Assembly (NCBI GenBank): GCA_964473865.1
Contig: CAYYQN010000004.1
Location: 100,403-164,402, forward strand
Origin: CAIMUX01 sp964473865
GTDB lineage: Bacteria > Eisenbacteria > RBG-16-71-46 > CAIMUX01
DNA length: 64,000 bases
Reading direction: 5' to 3'
Shown in pieces: positions 42,002 to 50,344 of the stretch. The position numbers and the translations under genes were made by a program. The notes beneath the pieces were generated by a model, which searched no databases, was not told the origin of the DNA, and saw only the letters and a program-made list of their open reading frames with translations. The number at the start of each line of letters is the position of its first letter. Within the stretch, counting starts at the first letter, position 1.

Positions 42002-43798
42002 TCACCGCAGAAACTCGCGTATCCACGTCTCCTGCCGCGCTTTCATTCGCGCCAGGTCCCACCCCGCGTCGGCCGGCGCGTTCATCAGGATGACGAAGGC
42101 GATGATGCGGCCGGGTCCGGCCTCAAGGTAGCCGGCAAACCCGCTCACGACCGGCTCCGACAAGGTGCCCGTCTTGCCGCGGATGGCGGGGGGATCGCCG
42201 TCCTTGAAGCGGCTTCGCAGCGTGCCTTCCTGCCCGGGTACGGCGAGTGAAGCGGCGAAGTCGGGGCCGACCCGCAGATCGGTCCATGCGCGACTGAGGA
42301 GTCGGGCGAGCGTTGCGGCGGTGAGCCGGTTGCCGGGATTGAGCCCGCTTCCGTCGAGCAGGCGTGTCTCCGCCCCGGCTCCACAGGTCTCGCGCAGGCG
42401 CCCCGCGATCCATTGCCCGGCTCGGGTAAGGCTGGCGGCGCCGGCAGGTCGATCGTCGGCTGCGGAGTCGGTGTTCTTCGTGTTGGAGACGGAATCCGAC
42501 TGCGGGCCGGCGGAGGAGTCGGCTCCCGGAGCGACGAATGCCGAGAGGCCCAAGGCGATCTGGTCGGCCATGAAGTTGTTGCTGTGGCGGTTCGCCTTGG
42601 CAACCAGCTCCCGGAGCGGGAGCGAGGGGAATTCCACCAGCGGGCGCGATCCGGCTGGGGCCGGCGCAAACACCGTCGGCCCGGAAACGGCGACGCCCGC
42701 TTGCCCGAGAAAAGCGCGGACCATCGAAGCCGAGAAGGCGAGCGGGTCGGAGACGCTGCGGTACTCCACCCGCGCCGCGGCGCCCAGGGGAAGAGTCCCT
42801 TCGAGCTGCATGACTTCGCCGCCGCCGTCGACGGGCAGCATCCGGATGGCGAGCTGTTCGGCCGACGCCGCGGGCCCCGTGACGAGCCGGTTGTCGACCC
42901 GCAGATAGGAGCCGGGGATCGGATCAGGGTCCACCACCGCCGCCGCTCCGGCGCGCGGGCCCGGCCCGATCCTTACGGCCGCGGCATTGAAGTTCACGGC
43001 AAGCGCGGAGAGCCTTGCGGCATACGGGCGATCGGAGACCTCGCGATCGCGCGCTCGGGCCGGATCGACGTTGTCGGGCGAGAGCCAGGAACCGTCGACC
43101 CAGAGCCGTCCCTTCACGGCGGTCAGGCCGGTTGCGCGCACCTCCCGCGCCAGAAGCCAGAGTCGCTCGGAGACGAGGAAGGGGTCGCCTCCCCCGATAA
43201 CCACGAGGTCGCCGTGGAGCGTGTCACCGCGCTGTGTTCCCGCGGCCAGGACCCGGGTGCAGAATGTGAAGTCGGTCCCCAGTGCTTCGAGGGCGAACGC
43301 AGTGCTGGGTAGCTTGGCCAGGCTTGCCGGCGTGAGTGGCAACTCCCCGTGTGCGCGCACGGTTACGTCCGCCGCATGGGGGGCGGGCGCCTTCGCCGCC
43401 GCTTCGTCCGGAGCGGCCACGGGCGCGAACACCACGCCGTAGCGCAGGCCCTTCGCCTCCGGCCCGGCATCAAACGACTCGAGCGCGCGCCGCAGCGAGG
43501 CGGGGGAGGCCGCTGCCACCGTGGCTCCAACGCCGGCTGTGAAGCTGACGGCGATGACGGCTGCCAGCCCGACTCCGAGACTAGCCCCGATTCCAGCTCT
43601 GACGCCGGCTGTGATGCTGGCTCTGTCGCGTGCCCCGATGCCGGCCCTGACACCGGTTCGGTTGCCGGCTCCATCGCCGGATCCGTTGGCGAGGGCCCGG
43701 GCCGCGTCCGCGGGCACTTGGGTTCCCCCGCGACGTTCGGTCCGGCACGATGCCCGCGACGCTCGGGTGGCGTTCCGGCCCACGGCAGCCGCGCTCAT
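42002..43798 (-). CDS. dacB: D-Ala-D-Ala carboxypeptidase/endopeptidase (PBP4, S13)
   Basis: 598 aa. The S13 catalytic triad of motifs is complete: SLAK (SxxK, near residue 157), SNN (SxN, near 408) and KTG (near 541). It trims peptidoglycan peptides in the periplasm. The start at 43798 overlaps the stop of the upstream gene as ATGA. The N-terminal 80 residues are unusual for PBP4: a low-complexity Arg/Gly/Ala stretch with the motif VRAGIGA twice, followed by a membrane segment (GLAAVIAVSFTAGVGA), so the protein is likely anchored. An additional Ser/Asp-rich insert sits after SNN. Both are odd but the active-site parts are intact. Confidence 0.9.
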   Translation of the reverse strand: MSAAAVGRNATRASRASCRTERRGGTQVPADAARALANGSGDGAGNRTGVRAGIGARDRASITAGVRAGIGASLGVGLAAVIAVSFTAGVGATVAAASPASLRRALESFDAGPEAKGLRYGVVFAPVAAPDEAAAKAPAPHAADVTVRAHGELPLTPASLAKLPSTAFALEALGTDFTFCTRVLAAGTQRGDTLHGDLVVIGGGDPFLVSERLWLLAREVRATGLTAVKGRLWVDGSWLSPDNVDPARARDREVSDRPYAARLSALAVNFNAAAVRIGPGPRAGAAAVVDPDPIPGSYLRVDNRLVTGPAASAEQLAIRMLPVDGGGEVMQLEGTLPLGAAARVEYRSVSDPLAFSASMVRAFLGQAGVAVSGPTVFAPAPAGSRPLVEFPSLPLRELVAKANRHSNNFMADQIALGLSAFVAPGADSSAGPQSDSVSNTKNTDSAADDRPAGAASLTRAGQWIAGRLRETCGAGAETRLLDGSGLNPGNRLTAATLARLLSRAWTDLRVGPDFAASLAVPGQEGTLRSRFKDGDPPAIRGKTGTLSEPVVSGFAGYLEAGPGRIIAFVILMNAPADAGWDLARMKARQETWIREFLR

Positions 43799-44592
43799 CG
43801 CTGGGTCGGGGAGGGCGGCTTCGATCGACGCTCGGGCCTGATTCCTGCGACCTGCACCCAGGCGGTGTCCGCCCAGGCATAGTCCATCCACTGCAACGCC
43901 CTGAATGGTTCGGGGTCGTCGCAGGGGGTCTCGGCGAAGACTTCCCAGCGGACGCTTCGCAACCAGTCGAGTATCGCTTCTTTGAGGGACGCGGGAGCGG
44001 GATCCCCTCCCACGATCTCCGCACGAGTGGTGTGCCCCCAGAGATCCGTGCCGTAGCTCACCTGGAGGCGGCAGGTGTCCGGCTCGCCCGGTTGCGGGCC
44101 CGAGACCCGGAATGATCCCGGACGCGGGCTGGAGATGGGGGGGACCGGTTGCTGGCGGTACCCGATCCGGGCTTTGGGCATGACGACGATCAGGCCCAGA
44201 TCGACGACCGGAAGCTGGGCTTCGGGAGCTTGTGCGGTGAGGACGACTCGCTTGCACCATTCACTGCCGTCCCGGGCCCGCTCCTCCGTGACGATCGTGA
44301 TCCAGCCGTTCTTTCCGTCCCAGGGGGCGATGAAGTCGCCGTCGACGTCCGTGTAGGTGACCGTCGACTCGGGCCAGACCGTAATGCGCGCGCGAGGCAC
44401 CGGCGTCTGGCCGTCCGGGCTCATGGTGGTGCCGGTGATCATGAAGCCCGGCGCCTTCGCCGGTGGAGGCGCCGCCGGGATCGCTGGCCCGGCGAGCGAC
44501 AAGACGAGACCGACCGAGAGGATCGCAGCCCCGTGGCGTCGGAGGCGCGCAGCGCTGGCCCCGAAGGCGGGAAGGCGGGAATGTGCGGGCAT
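43795..44592 (-). CDS. Secreted protein of unknown function upstream of dacB
   Basis: 265 aa from the ATG at 44592 (MPAHSRLPAF), which gives a normal signal peptide ending IPAA; an ATG 27 codons upstream is possible and has GGGAGGA some distance away. Residues about 50-110 resemble a carboxypeptidase-regulatory-like domain (ITGTTMSPDGQTPVPRARIT). The rest includes LKEAILDWLRSVRWEV, similar to the TonB C-terminal fold, but too weak to name. Its stop overlaps the dacB start by four bases, so they are translated together; a role in peptidoglycan turnover is inferred only from this. Confidence 0.68.
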   Translation of the reverse strand: MPAHSRLPAFGASAARLRRHGAAILSVGLVLSLAGPAIPAAPPPAKAPGFMITGTTMSPDGQTPVPRARITVWPESTVTYTDVDGDFIAPWDGKNGWITIVTEERARDGSEWCKRVVLTAQAPEAQLPVVDLGLIVVMPKARIGYRQQPVPPISSPRPGSFRVSGPQPGEPDTCRLQVSYGTDLWGHTTRAEIVGGDPAPASLKEAILDWLRSVRWEVFAETPCDDPEPFRALQWMDYAWADTAWVQVAGIRPERRSKPPSPTQR

Positions 44593-44777
44593 GGCCTTCC
44601 TGCCGGAGCGCCCGACCGCGGTGGTGGTGGGCAAGACGTCGGGGATGAGGTTGGCGGTTCCTGCGTGGCGCATGACGAGTGCTGTCCTCCCTGCCGGCAG
44701 GCGGTTGAAGAGCCGGGATCCTGGCGTCCGGCCCGGTCCGCGGGGCTCGGCACGCGCGGCTATGGTACCATGTCCCG

Positions 44778-45122
44778 ATGCGGGAAAAGGATCAAGGACT
44801 CACGCGCGAGGACCTGGAGCTGTTGCATCGCGCCCTGGCGTACCGCGTCAAGCGGATGCACGATCAGGCCGCCCTCATCCGGTTGCGCGGAGTCCTCGGC
44901 CGGGTGGAATCGCTTCTCCTCGCGGAGGATCTTCAGGCCTCGTTGCGGCTCTCGCCGCCGGAGCAGGAGGCGCTGGCGCGCGAGCTCCCGCTCTACGCTG
45001 CCGAGTTGACCCAACGCGGCGGCTCCGAGCGGGGCTCGCTTGAGGCCCGGCGGCTTGCGGAGATCGAGCGACGGCTGTCCGGGCGACGACGCCCCTGGGG
45101 ACGAGGTTTTTCGCGCGGCTGA
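44778..45122 (+). CDS. Small helical protein of unknown function
   Basis: 114 aa, rich in charged residues and predicted helical throughout (LTREDLELLHRALAYRVKRMHDQAA). No signal peptide, membrane segment or cysteine is present, and no ribosome site is visible, so the start is uncertain. It fills the gap between the divergent gene at 44592 and the DUF302 gene. I do not recognise a family. Coding-like amino acid use (many Glu, Leu, Arg) supports it as a real gene more than the alternatives in this interval. Confidence 0.5.
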   Translation: MREKDQGLTREDLELLHRALAYRVKRMHDQAALIRLRGVLGRVESLLLAEDLQASLRLSPPEQEALARELPLYAAELTQRGGSERGSLEARRLAEIERRLSGRRRPWGRGFSRG

Positions 45123-45222
45123 GGTCCTTTACCGCAGGCGGCAGGTGTGGGCCGGGGCGAAGCATGACTCCGGCCCGCCTGGATTCCGGCGGGCGGACGG
45201 GAACGCCAGCGGGAGGATGACC

Positions 45223-45621
45223 ATGCGTGAGAGTACCGGCTACTCGATCTCGAGGTCGATATCGGGGGACTACGAGCCTGTTCGGGAGCGCGTCATCGCC
45301 GCGCTGGCGAAGGAAGGGTTCGGCGTCCTGACGGAGATCGACGTGGCTGCGACCCTGAAGAAGAAACTCGGCGTGGACTTCCCGCCATACACCATTCTGG
45401 GCGCCTGCAATCCGCCTCTGGCCCATCAGGCGCTGACGGCCGAGCCCGAGCTCGGGGTCCTGCTGCCGTGCAGCGTCATCGTCCGGTCCGCAGGGGGCGG
45501 AACCTGCATCGTGGCCGCGTTGGACCCGGTTCGGCAGTTCTCGCTGGTGCGAAACCCGCGGGTCGAGCCGCTGGCGGAGGAGGTGCGGGCCAGGCTGTTG
45601 CGGGCATTGGCAGGATGCTGA
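45223..45621 (+). CDS. DUF302 domain protein
   Basis: 132 aa from the ATG at 45223, with GGGAGG six bases upstream; another ATG two codons earlier overlaps that site. The DUF302 fold is clear: YEPVRERVIAALAKEGFGVLTEIDVAATLKKKLGVD, then YTILGACNPPLAHQALTAEPELGVLLPCSVIVR. The family is found in cytoplasmic proteins of many bacteria and archaea; the function is unknown, though some members bind copper or heme-like ligands. tsaD starts 10 bases downstream, so they may be co-transcribed. Confidence 0.9.
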   Translation: MRESTGYSISRSISGDYEPVRERVIAALAKEGFGVLTEIDVAATLKKKLGVDFPPYTILGACNPPLAHQALTAEPELGVLLPCSVIVRSAGGGTCIVAALDPVRQFSLVRNPRVEPLAEEVRARLLRALAGC

Positions 45622-45631
45622 AGAAGCCTGC

Positions 45632-46825
45632 ATGAATACGGCGTCGTCTGACTCAGGCCGGTTTCGGGCTCCGGAGCCGGGACGCGATGGGTCGACGGAC
45701 GCCTGGCGCCCCGACCTCCCGCAACGCCGACGCACCGGGTCGGCGCGGCCTCTGCCCGGCCCCGGTGACCTGATCCTGGCCGTCGAAACGTCTTGCGATG
45801 ACACCTGCGCGGCGGTCCTCACCGGCGATGGCCGGGTCCGCGCGAGCATCGTCTCGTCCCAGGGGATCCACGGCGAGTACCTCGGGGTGGTGCCGGAACT
45901 GGCGTCCCGTGAACACCTGGCGCTCGTCATGCCTGCGATCCGGGCCGCTCTGGTTGAAGCCGGGGCCACGCTGGACCAGCTTTGCGGCATTGCGGTCACC
46001 CGCGGACCCGGATTGATCGGCTGCCTCCTGGTCGGGCTTGCCACCGCCAAAGGACTCGCCTTGTCGCTGGACCTGCCCCTCGTGGGCGTGAACCACCTCG
46101 ACGGCCACCTCCACGCGATTCGGGCCACTCGACCCTATGATCCGCCATTCGTGGCCCTGGTGGCGTCGGGCGGGCACACCGAACTGGTCCTCGTGGAGGC
46201 CTGGGGCCGCTATCGACTTCTGGGCGCGACGCGCGATGACGCCGCGGGCGAGGCGTTCGACAAGGTCGCCAAGGTCCTCGGGCTGGGGTTTCCCGGTGGA
46301 CCAGTGATCGACCGCCTGGCGCGGGACGGGGACCCGCAGGCGTTCGCGTTCCCGCGACCGTGGCTCGACCTGACGCGCGGGGGACTGGACTTCTCGTTCA
46401 GCGGGCTCAAGACCGCAGTGAAGAATCACGTGGAGCGGGCCGGTCCGCCGGCCGCCACCGGCGAGTGGGAGCGCTTCGTTCGCGACACGGCTGCGTCGTT
46501 CCAGGCCGCGATCACCGAGGTACTCGTTGCCAAACTCGAGGTGGCCTCTCGCCGGACCGGGGTGCGGCGGTTTCTCCTCTCGGGCGGCGTCGCCTGCAAT
46601 GCGACGCTGCGGCAAGGCACGTCCCGTCTGGCGGAGCGACTCGGAGGCGAAGCGGCCTGGCCCGCCCCCGCGCTCTGCTCCGACAACGCCGCCATGATCG
46701 GCCTGGCCGGTCTGGAGCGTCTGCGGCGGGGCGATTCGGACTCGCTTGGCCTGGCGGCGGTGGCCGGGCTGGAAGATCTCGACTGGGGAGTCTCAGACGA
46801 GGCGGAGCCGGTCGAGTCGGCCTGA
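45632..46825 (+). CDS. tsaD: tRNA N6-adenosine threonylcarbamoyltransferase
   Basis: 397 aa. It transfers the threonylcarbamoyl group to A37 of tRNAs reading ANN codons, with TsaB, TsaC and TsaE. The ASKHA fold is clear: ILAVETSCDDTCAAVL, VTRGPGLIGCLLVGLATAKGL, the metal-binding HLDGH (near residue 155), VASGGHTEL, DDAAGEAFDKVAK and SGGVACNATLR. The first 46 residues are a Pro/Arg-rich extension not seen in most TsaD proteins; no better start is open nearby. TsaB, TsaC and TsaE are not in the window. The tiny gap to DUF302 suggests one transcript. Confidence 0.95.
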   Translation: MNTASSDSGRFRAPEPGRDGSTDAWRPDLPQRRRTGSARPLPGPGDLILAVETSCDDTCAAVLTGDGRVRASIVSSQGIHGEYLGVVPELASREHLALVMPAIRAALVEAGATLDQLCGIAVTRGPGLIGCLLVGLATAKGLALSLDLPLVGVNHLDGHLHAIRATRPYDPPFVALVASGGHTELVLVEAWGRYRLLGATRDDAAGEAFDKVAKVLGLGFPGGPVIDRLARDGDPQAFAFPRPWLDLTRGGLDFSFSGLKTAVKNHVERAGPPAATGEWERFVRDTAASFQAAITEVLVAKLEVASRRTGVRRFLLSGGVACNATLRQGTSRLAERLGGEAAWPAPALCSDNAAMIGLAGLERLRRGDSDSLGLAAVAGLEDLDWGVSDEAEPVESA

Positions 46826-46876
46826 GAGCTCCGGGGTCCCGGGAGCCTTCGTGAAGGCCCGCTCTCCGCAAGCAGG

Positions 46877-46905
46877 TTGAGATGGTGTCGTCGTTGGGCT
46901 ACCCT
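46877..46905 (+). promoter_or_regulatory. Promoter of the cohesin/dockerin operon
   Basis: TTGAGA at 46877-46882, a 17-base spacer, and TACCCT at 46900-46905. Transcription would start near 46912, giving about 100 nt of leader before the ATG at 47012. Confidence 0.5.
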
Positions 46906-47011
46906 GGTCGGGATCCGATCCGGGGCGCTTCCGGTGTCGGGTCCGTGGGTGGCGGACGTGCCGAGAGGTGGCCATGGGTGTGCGAACAGCGGCCCAAAGA
47001 GGCGAGGGAAA

Positions 47012-48886
47012 ATGAAGACGTTCTCCTCGTGGACGGCGTGCTTGCGGCGAAGGAGCGGCCCGGGGATGCGTTCCCTCCCGCTCTTCTCGCTGTCGGTGAT
47101 CCTGGTTCTGGCGCTTCCAGCGTCTCCCGCGCAGGGAACGTCGCGGGGTGAGAACACACTGGCTCTGGGAACGGCGAGCGGGGCGGTCGGCTCCGACGTG
47201 ACCGTGCCGCTCAGTCTGGCGAACGCGGATGCCGTGCGCGGCCTCCAGCTCGACGTGCTGTACGATGCCGCGCGGGTGAGCTTCGCCACTGCTGCGGTGA
47301 CCGCGCGGACCGCTCAGATGTCGATCCAGACCTCGACGCCGGCCTCGGGCCGCCTGCGCGTGCTGATGTACTACAGCGGCGATGCCGAGATCGCCGCCGG
47401 CACCGGGGCGATCGCGCAGCTCACGTTTCATCTCGACGCGGCCGGCCTCAGCGCGCTCACTCCGGAGTCCGCCGAGCTGTCCGATCCGGACGGTCAGGAG
47501 CTTGAGGTCACCGCCACGGCGGGTTCGATCACGGTAACCGGCGGCACCGACCCCTCGGGCGCCTGCTGCGCCACCGACGGCAGCTGTGCGCTCACCACGC
47601 AGACGGCGTGCTCGGCCGGGGTCTGGCAGGGAGCGGGCACGTCCTGCACGCCGAACCCATGTTCGCCGGCGACCGAGGTCGATACTCTCTCCGTCGGGAC
47701 CGTGAGCGGCGTCAGCGGTGCTACGGTGACGGTGCCGCTCCGGCTGCGCAACACCCAGCCGGTTGCGGGCGCGCAACTCGATCTTCGCTTCGACCCGGCC
47801 GTGGTCAGCTTCACCAGCGCCGCGATCACCTCGCGCGCCACCGGCGCCTCGATTCCGCCTTCCACTCCGTCGCCCGGGCGCTTGTTGCTGTTGATCTACT
47901 TCAGCGGCGGCGGGAGCATCGCGGCCGGAGACGGTGCGGTGGCCAACCTCACGTTTCAGATCATCGGTGCGGCGGGCACGCAGAGTGATCTCACTCCGGC
48001 TGCGGCCACCCTTTCCGATCCCGACGCGCAGCCCCTGGCGGTGGTCGCGGTCGCGGGTCGAATCACGGTGACAGGAGGCGGCGACCCGACGGGGGCGTGC
48101 TGCGCGGCGACGGGCTCCTGTTCCGTGGTGACCGAGGTGGGCTGTCTGGCGGGAACCTGGCAAGGCGCCGGGACCTCCTGTACCCCGAACCCGTGTCCTG
48201 CGGCGCCGGCGCCCGACACTCTGGCGATCGCCGGCGGGAGCGGGGCCCCCGGCGAGCAGATCACGATCTCTCTCGCACTCGCGAACCATGCGGCCGTGCG
48301 CGGGATCCAGGCCGAGATCCGGGCGGACTCGACGGTCCTGCGCTTCGAGAGCGGCACGGTCACCTCTCGAGTCGGGAACATGGTGCTGGGGACATCGGCG
48401 CCGGCAGCCAACCGGACGCGGATCCTGATGTATTACGACACGGAGGGAGGCGTTCTCGCGGCCGGTCGTGGCGCTGTGGCGAACCTGGTCTTCCGGATCG
48501 TCGGGGGCGCGGGTAGCCAGACCGCGCTCACGCTGACCGACATCGGAGTCGCGGACGCGAACAACCAGCCGGTGGAGGCGGTCGGGATGGGCGGCGAGGT
48601 GTCGGTGGTCGGGGCGCCGCAACCACCCGATCTGCGCCTCGCGGTTCTCCAGAACCCCGGGCGCACGCGCACCATGCAGATCTTCCTCAGTTCCGATCTG
48701 GAGTTGGATGCGCTACCCACGGTGGTCCTGTCGGGCGGCACCGCAGTGGTGATGTCAAGGCTCTCCGGCCTGAACCTCTATCAAGGGAGCGCGTCTGTGG
48801 ATGAAGGTACGGCGAGCGTGACGGTGTTGGCGACCGGCATGCACCTGGGAGCGGCGGGCGCCACCCAGACCACGGTGACCTTCTGA
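47012..48886 (+). CDS. Secreted scaffold-like protein with three cohesin-like domains
   Basis: 624 aa from the ATG at 47012, with GCGAGGG upstream. Signal peptide about 1-42. Three cohesin-like domains lie near 50-175, 223-356 and 398-533. Each opens with GxxxVTVPLxLxN, has V-x-G-x-Q-x-D/E-x-x-x-D, a strand with RLRVLMYYSG or a variant, G-x-G-A-V/I-A-x-L-x-F, and ends with GxIxVTGG. Two cysteine modules (near 180-219 and 360-396: CC...DGSC...C...C-x-PNPC) link them, the same module as in the protein at 318. The last 90 residues are a separate beta domain. Cohesins bind dockerins; a dockerin-like domain is on the third gene of this operon. Such a partnership is inferred. Confidence 0.88.
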   Translation: MKTFSSWTACLRRRSGPGMRSLPLFSLSVILVLALPASPAQGTSRGENTLALGTASGAVGSDVTVPLSLANADAVRGLQLDVLYDAARVSFATAAVTARTAQMSIQTSTPASGRLRVLMYYSGDAEIAAGTGAIAQLTFHLDAAGLSALTPESAELSDPDGQELEVTATAGSITVTGGTDPSGACCATDGSCALTTQTACSAGVWQGAGTSCTPNPCSPATEVDTLSVGTVSGVSGATVTVPLRLRNTQPVAGAQLDLRFDPAVVSFTSAAITSRATGASIPPSTPSPGRLLLLIYFSGGGSIAAGDGAVANLTFQIIGAAGTQSDLTPAAATLSDPDAQPLAVVAVAGRITVTGGGDPTGACCAATGSCSVVTEVGCLAGTWQGAGTSCTPNPCPAAPAPDTLAIAGGSGAPGEQITISLALANHAAVRGIQAEIRADSTVLRFESGTVTSRVGNMVLGTSAPAANRTRILMYYDTEGGVLAAGRGAVANLVFRIVGGAGSQTALTLTDIGVADANNQPVEAVGMGGEVSVVGAPQPPDLRLAVLQNPGRTRTMQIFLSSDLELDALPTVVLSGGTAVVMSRLSGLNLYQGSASVDEGTASVTVLATGMHLGAAGATQTTVTF

Positions 48887-48898
48887 GGAGGGGGGAAG

Positions 48899-50326
48899 AT
48901 GATGAAGGCCAGACCACGCCGCCACTCCCGGGACCTCCCGATCGCCGGGTGGACCTTTGCCCTCCTGGGGATCTGCCTGATTGGAGGACTCGCCGGCTGC
49001 GGGGGAGATGATGGCGGTCCCCCCACGCAGCCTCCGCAGGCCCCTGTCGTGCATCTGCTCTCGCCGAACGGCGGCGAGTCGTTCGTGGGGGGAGCGACGG
49101 TCGAGATCACCTGGACCGCCACCGACAGCGACACGCCGGCCGCGTCCCTGCGGCTCACCCTGGAGCTCAGTCTGGACGGCGGGTCGAGCTGGTTGCCGGT
49201 GGCGACTGCGGAGGCCAATGACGGCACGTTCACTTGGGCGGTGCCGGCGGTGACGACGGGGCAGGCGCTGATCCGTGCGACCGCCACGGATGGTTCTCAG
49301 TCCGCTTCAGATACCTCGGACAGCCCGTTCACCGTCACGACGACGCCGCCGCCGCCGAACAACGTGCTCTCCGTCGAGGATGGATCGGCAGCCCCGGGAG
49401 CCGTGGTCGAGGTGCCGCTTCGGCTGCAGAACCAGGACTCGGTGGGCCGAATCGAGGTCCGGGTCCGGTTCGATCCCACCGGGGCCGAGACTCCGGTGGT
49501 GCAGCTCTCCGGCCGCGGGGTGGGAATGCAGCTGACCGCGGTTCCGTCGGGGGCCGACACGGTCCGGATCGTGATTTCGCAGCAGAACAATGCGGTGATT
49601 GCCCCCGGCGATGGTCCGGTGGCGCTCCTCTCGTTCCGCCTCGTGGGGGCGGCCGGTTCCCATTCCGAGGTCCTTCTGCGGCAAGCCCGCCTCTATGACG
49701 CCGACGGTGCCGGCCTCGGAGTGCGAACGGACGACGGGAGGCTCACCGTCTTGGTGGTCGACACGGCCGAGACCCTGACTGCGGAGGGGTGGGCCGCCTT
49801 CGAGGCAGGTGATCTGGCGACTGCGCGTCAGGCGTTCGTCGACGCCATTGGCCTGGACGCGGCCTACGGCCCGGCGTACGCCGGGCGCGGCTGGGTGGAG
49901 CTGAGCGAGGCCATCACGTCCGGCGCGTTCCGGGCCGCGGAGACGAGCTTCACCGCCGCCTTGGCGCGGGGAGAGGGCGGGGCCGACGTCTACGGCGGAC
50001 GTGCGGCGGCACGCCTGGCCCTGGGAAGTGCAGACCTGGCGGCGGCGGCGCAGGATGCGGGGGCCGCTCTGCAGACGGCGCCGGACTTCGTCTTCCCGCA
50101 CCGCGATAGCTTTGATTCCAACGATCTGCGACTCATTGCCGCCTTTGCCGAGGCCGGGCGGGGAGGCCGCTTCACCGAGGCGCGCAATCAGGCCGACCAG
50201 GTGGAGGAAAGCGGCATCCGCGTCGGTGATTCGTCGACCTGGACCGTGGACGGAGTTCCCTGGCCGACCTTCGAGGCGGCGGTCGTGGCCTGGCTGGCCA
50301 AGCTGTCCGCGACCTATGCCGGTTGA
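48899..50326 (+). CDS. Lipoprotein with Ig-like, cohesin-like and TPR parts
   Basis: 475 aa, 12 bases after the scaffold gene, with GGAGGGGGGAAG before the ATG. The lipobox LAGC puts the lipid on Cys34, so it is membrane-anchored. Residues about 50-135 are an Ig-like domain (SPNGGESFVGGATVEITW, LSLDGGSSW). About 155-290 is one cohesin-like domain (VEVPLRLQNQDSVGRIEVRVRFD, GDGPVALLSFRLVGAAG). About 295-400 are TPR-like helices (AEGWAAFEAGDLATARQAFVDAIGLD). It could anchor dockerin proteins to the surface and also dock a partner through its TPRs. Second gene of the operon. Confidence 0.85.
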   Translation: MMKARPRRHSRDLPIAGWTFALLGICLIGGLAGCGGDDGGPPTQPPQAPVVHLLSPNGGESFVGGATVEITWTATDSDTPAASLRLTLELSLDGGSSWLPVATAEANDGTFTWAVPAVTTGQALIRATATDGSQSASDTSDSPFTVTTTPPPPNNVLSVEDGSAAPGAVVEVPLRLQNQDSVGRIEVRVRFDPTGAETPVVQLSGRGVGMQLTAVPSGADTVRIVISQQNNAVIAPGDGPVALLSFRLVGAAGSHSEVLLRQARLYDADGAGLGVRTDDGRLTVLVVDTAETLTAEGWAAFEAGDLATARQAFVDAIGLDAAYGPAYAGRGWVELSEAITSGAFRAAETSFTAALARGEGGADVYGGRAAARLALGSADLAAAAQDAGAALQTAPDFVFPHRDSFDSNDLRLIAAFAEAGRGGRFTEARNQADQVEESGIRVGDSSTWTVDGVPWPTFEAAVVAWLAKLSATYAG

Positions 50327-50344
50327 CCCGGCGGGAGGAGACCC

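Noticed and set aside
43520..43700. Frameshift or foreign insert in the dacB N-terminus
   Set aside because: The frame is continuous and its start is fixed by the ATGA overlap with the upstream gene; the low complexity is better seen as a genuine extension.
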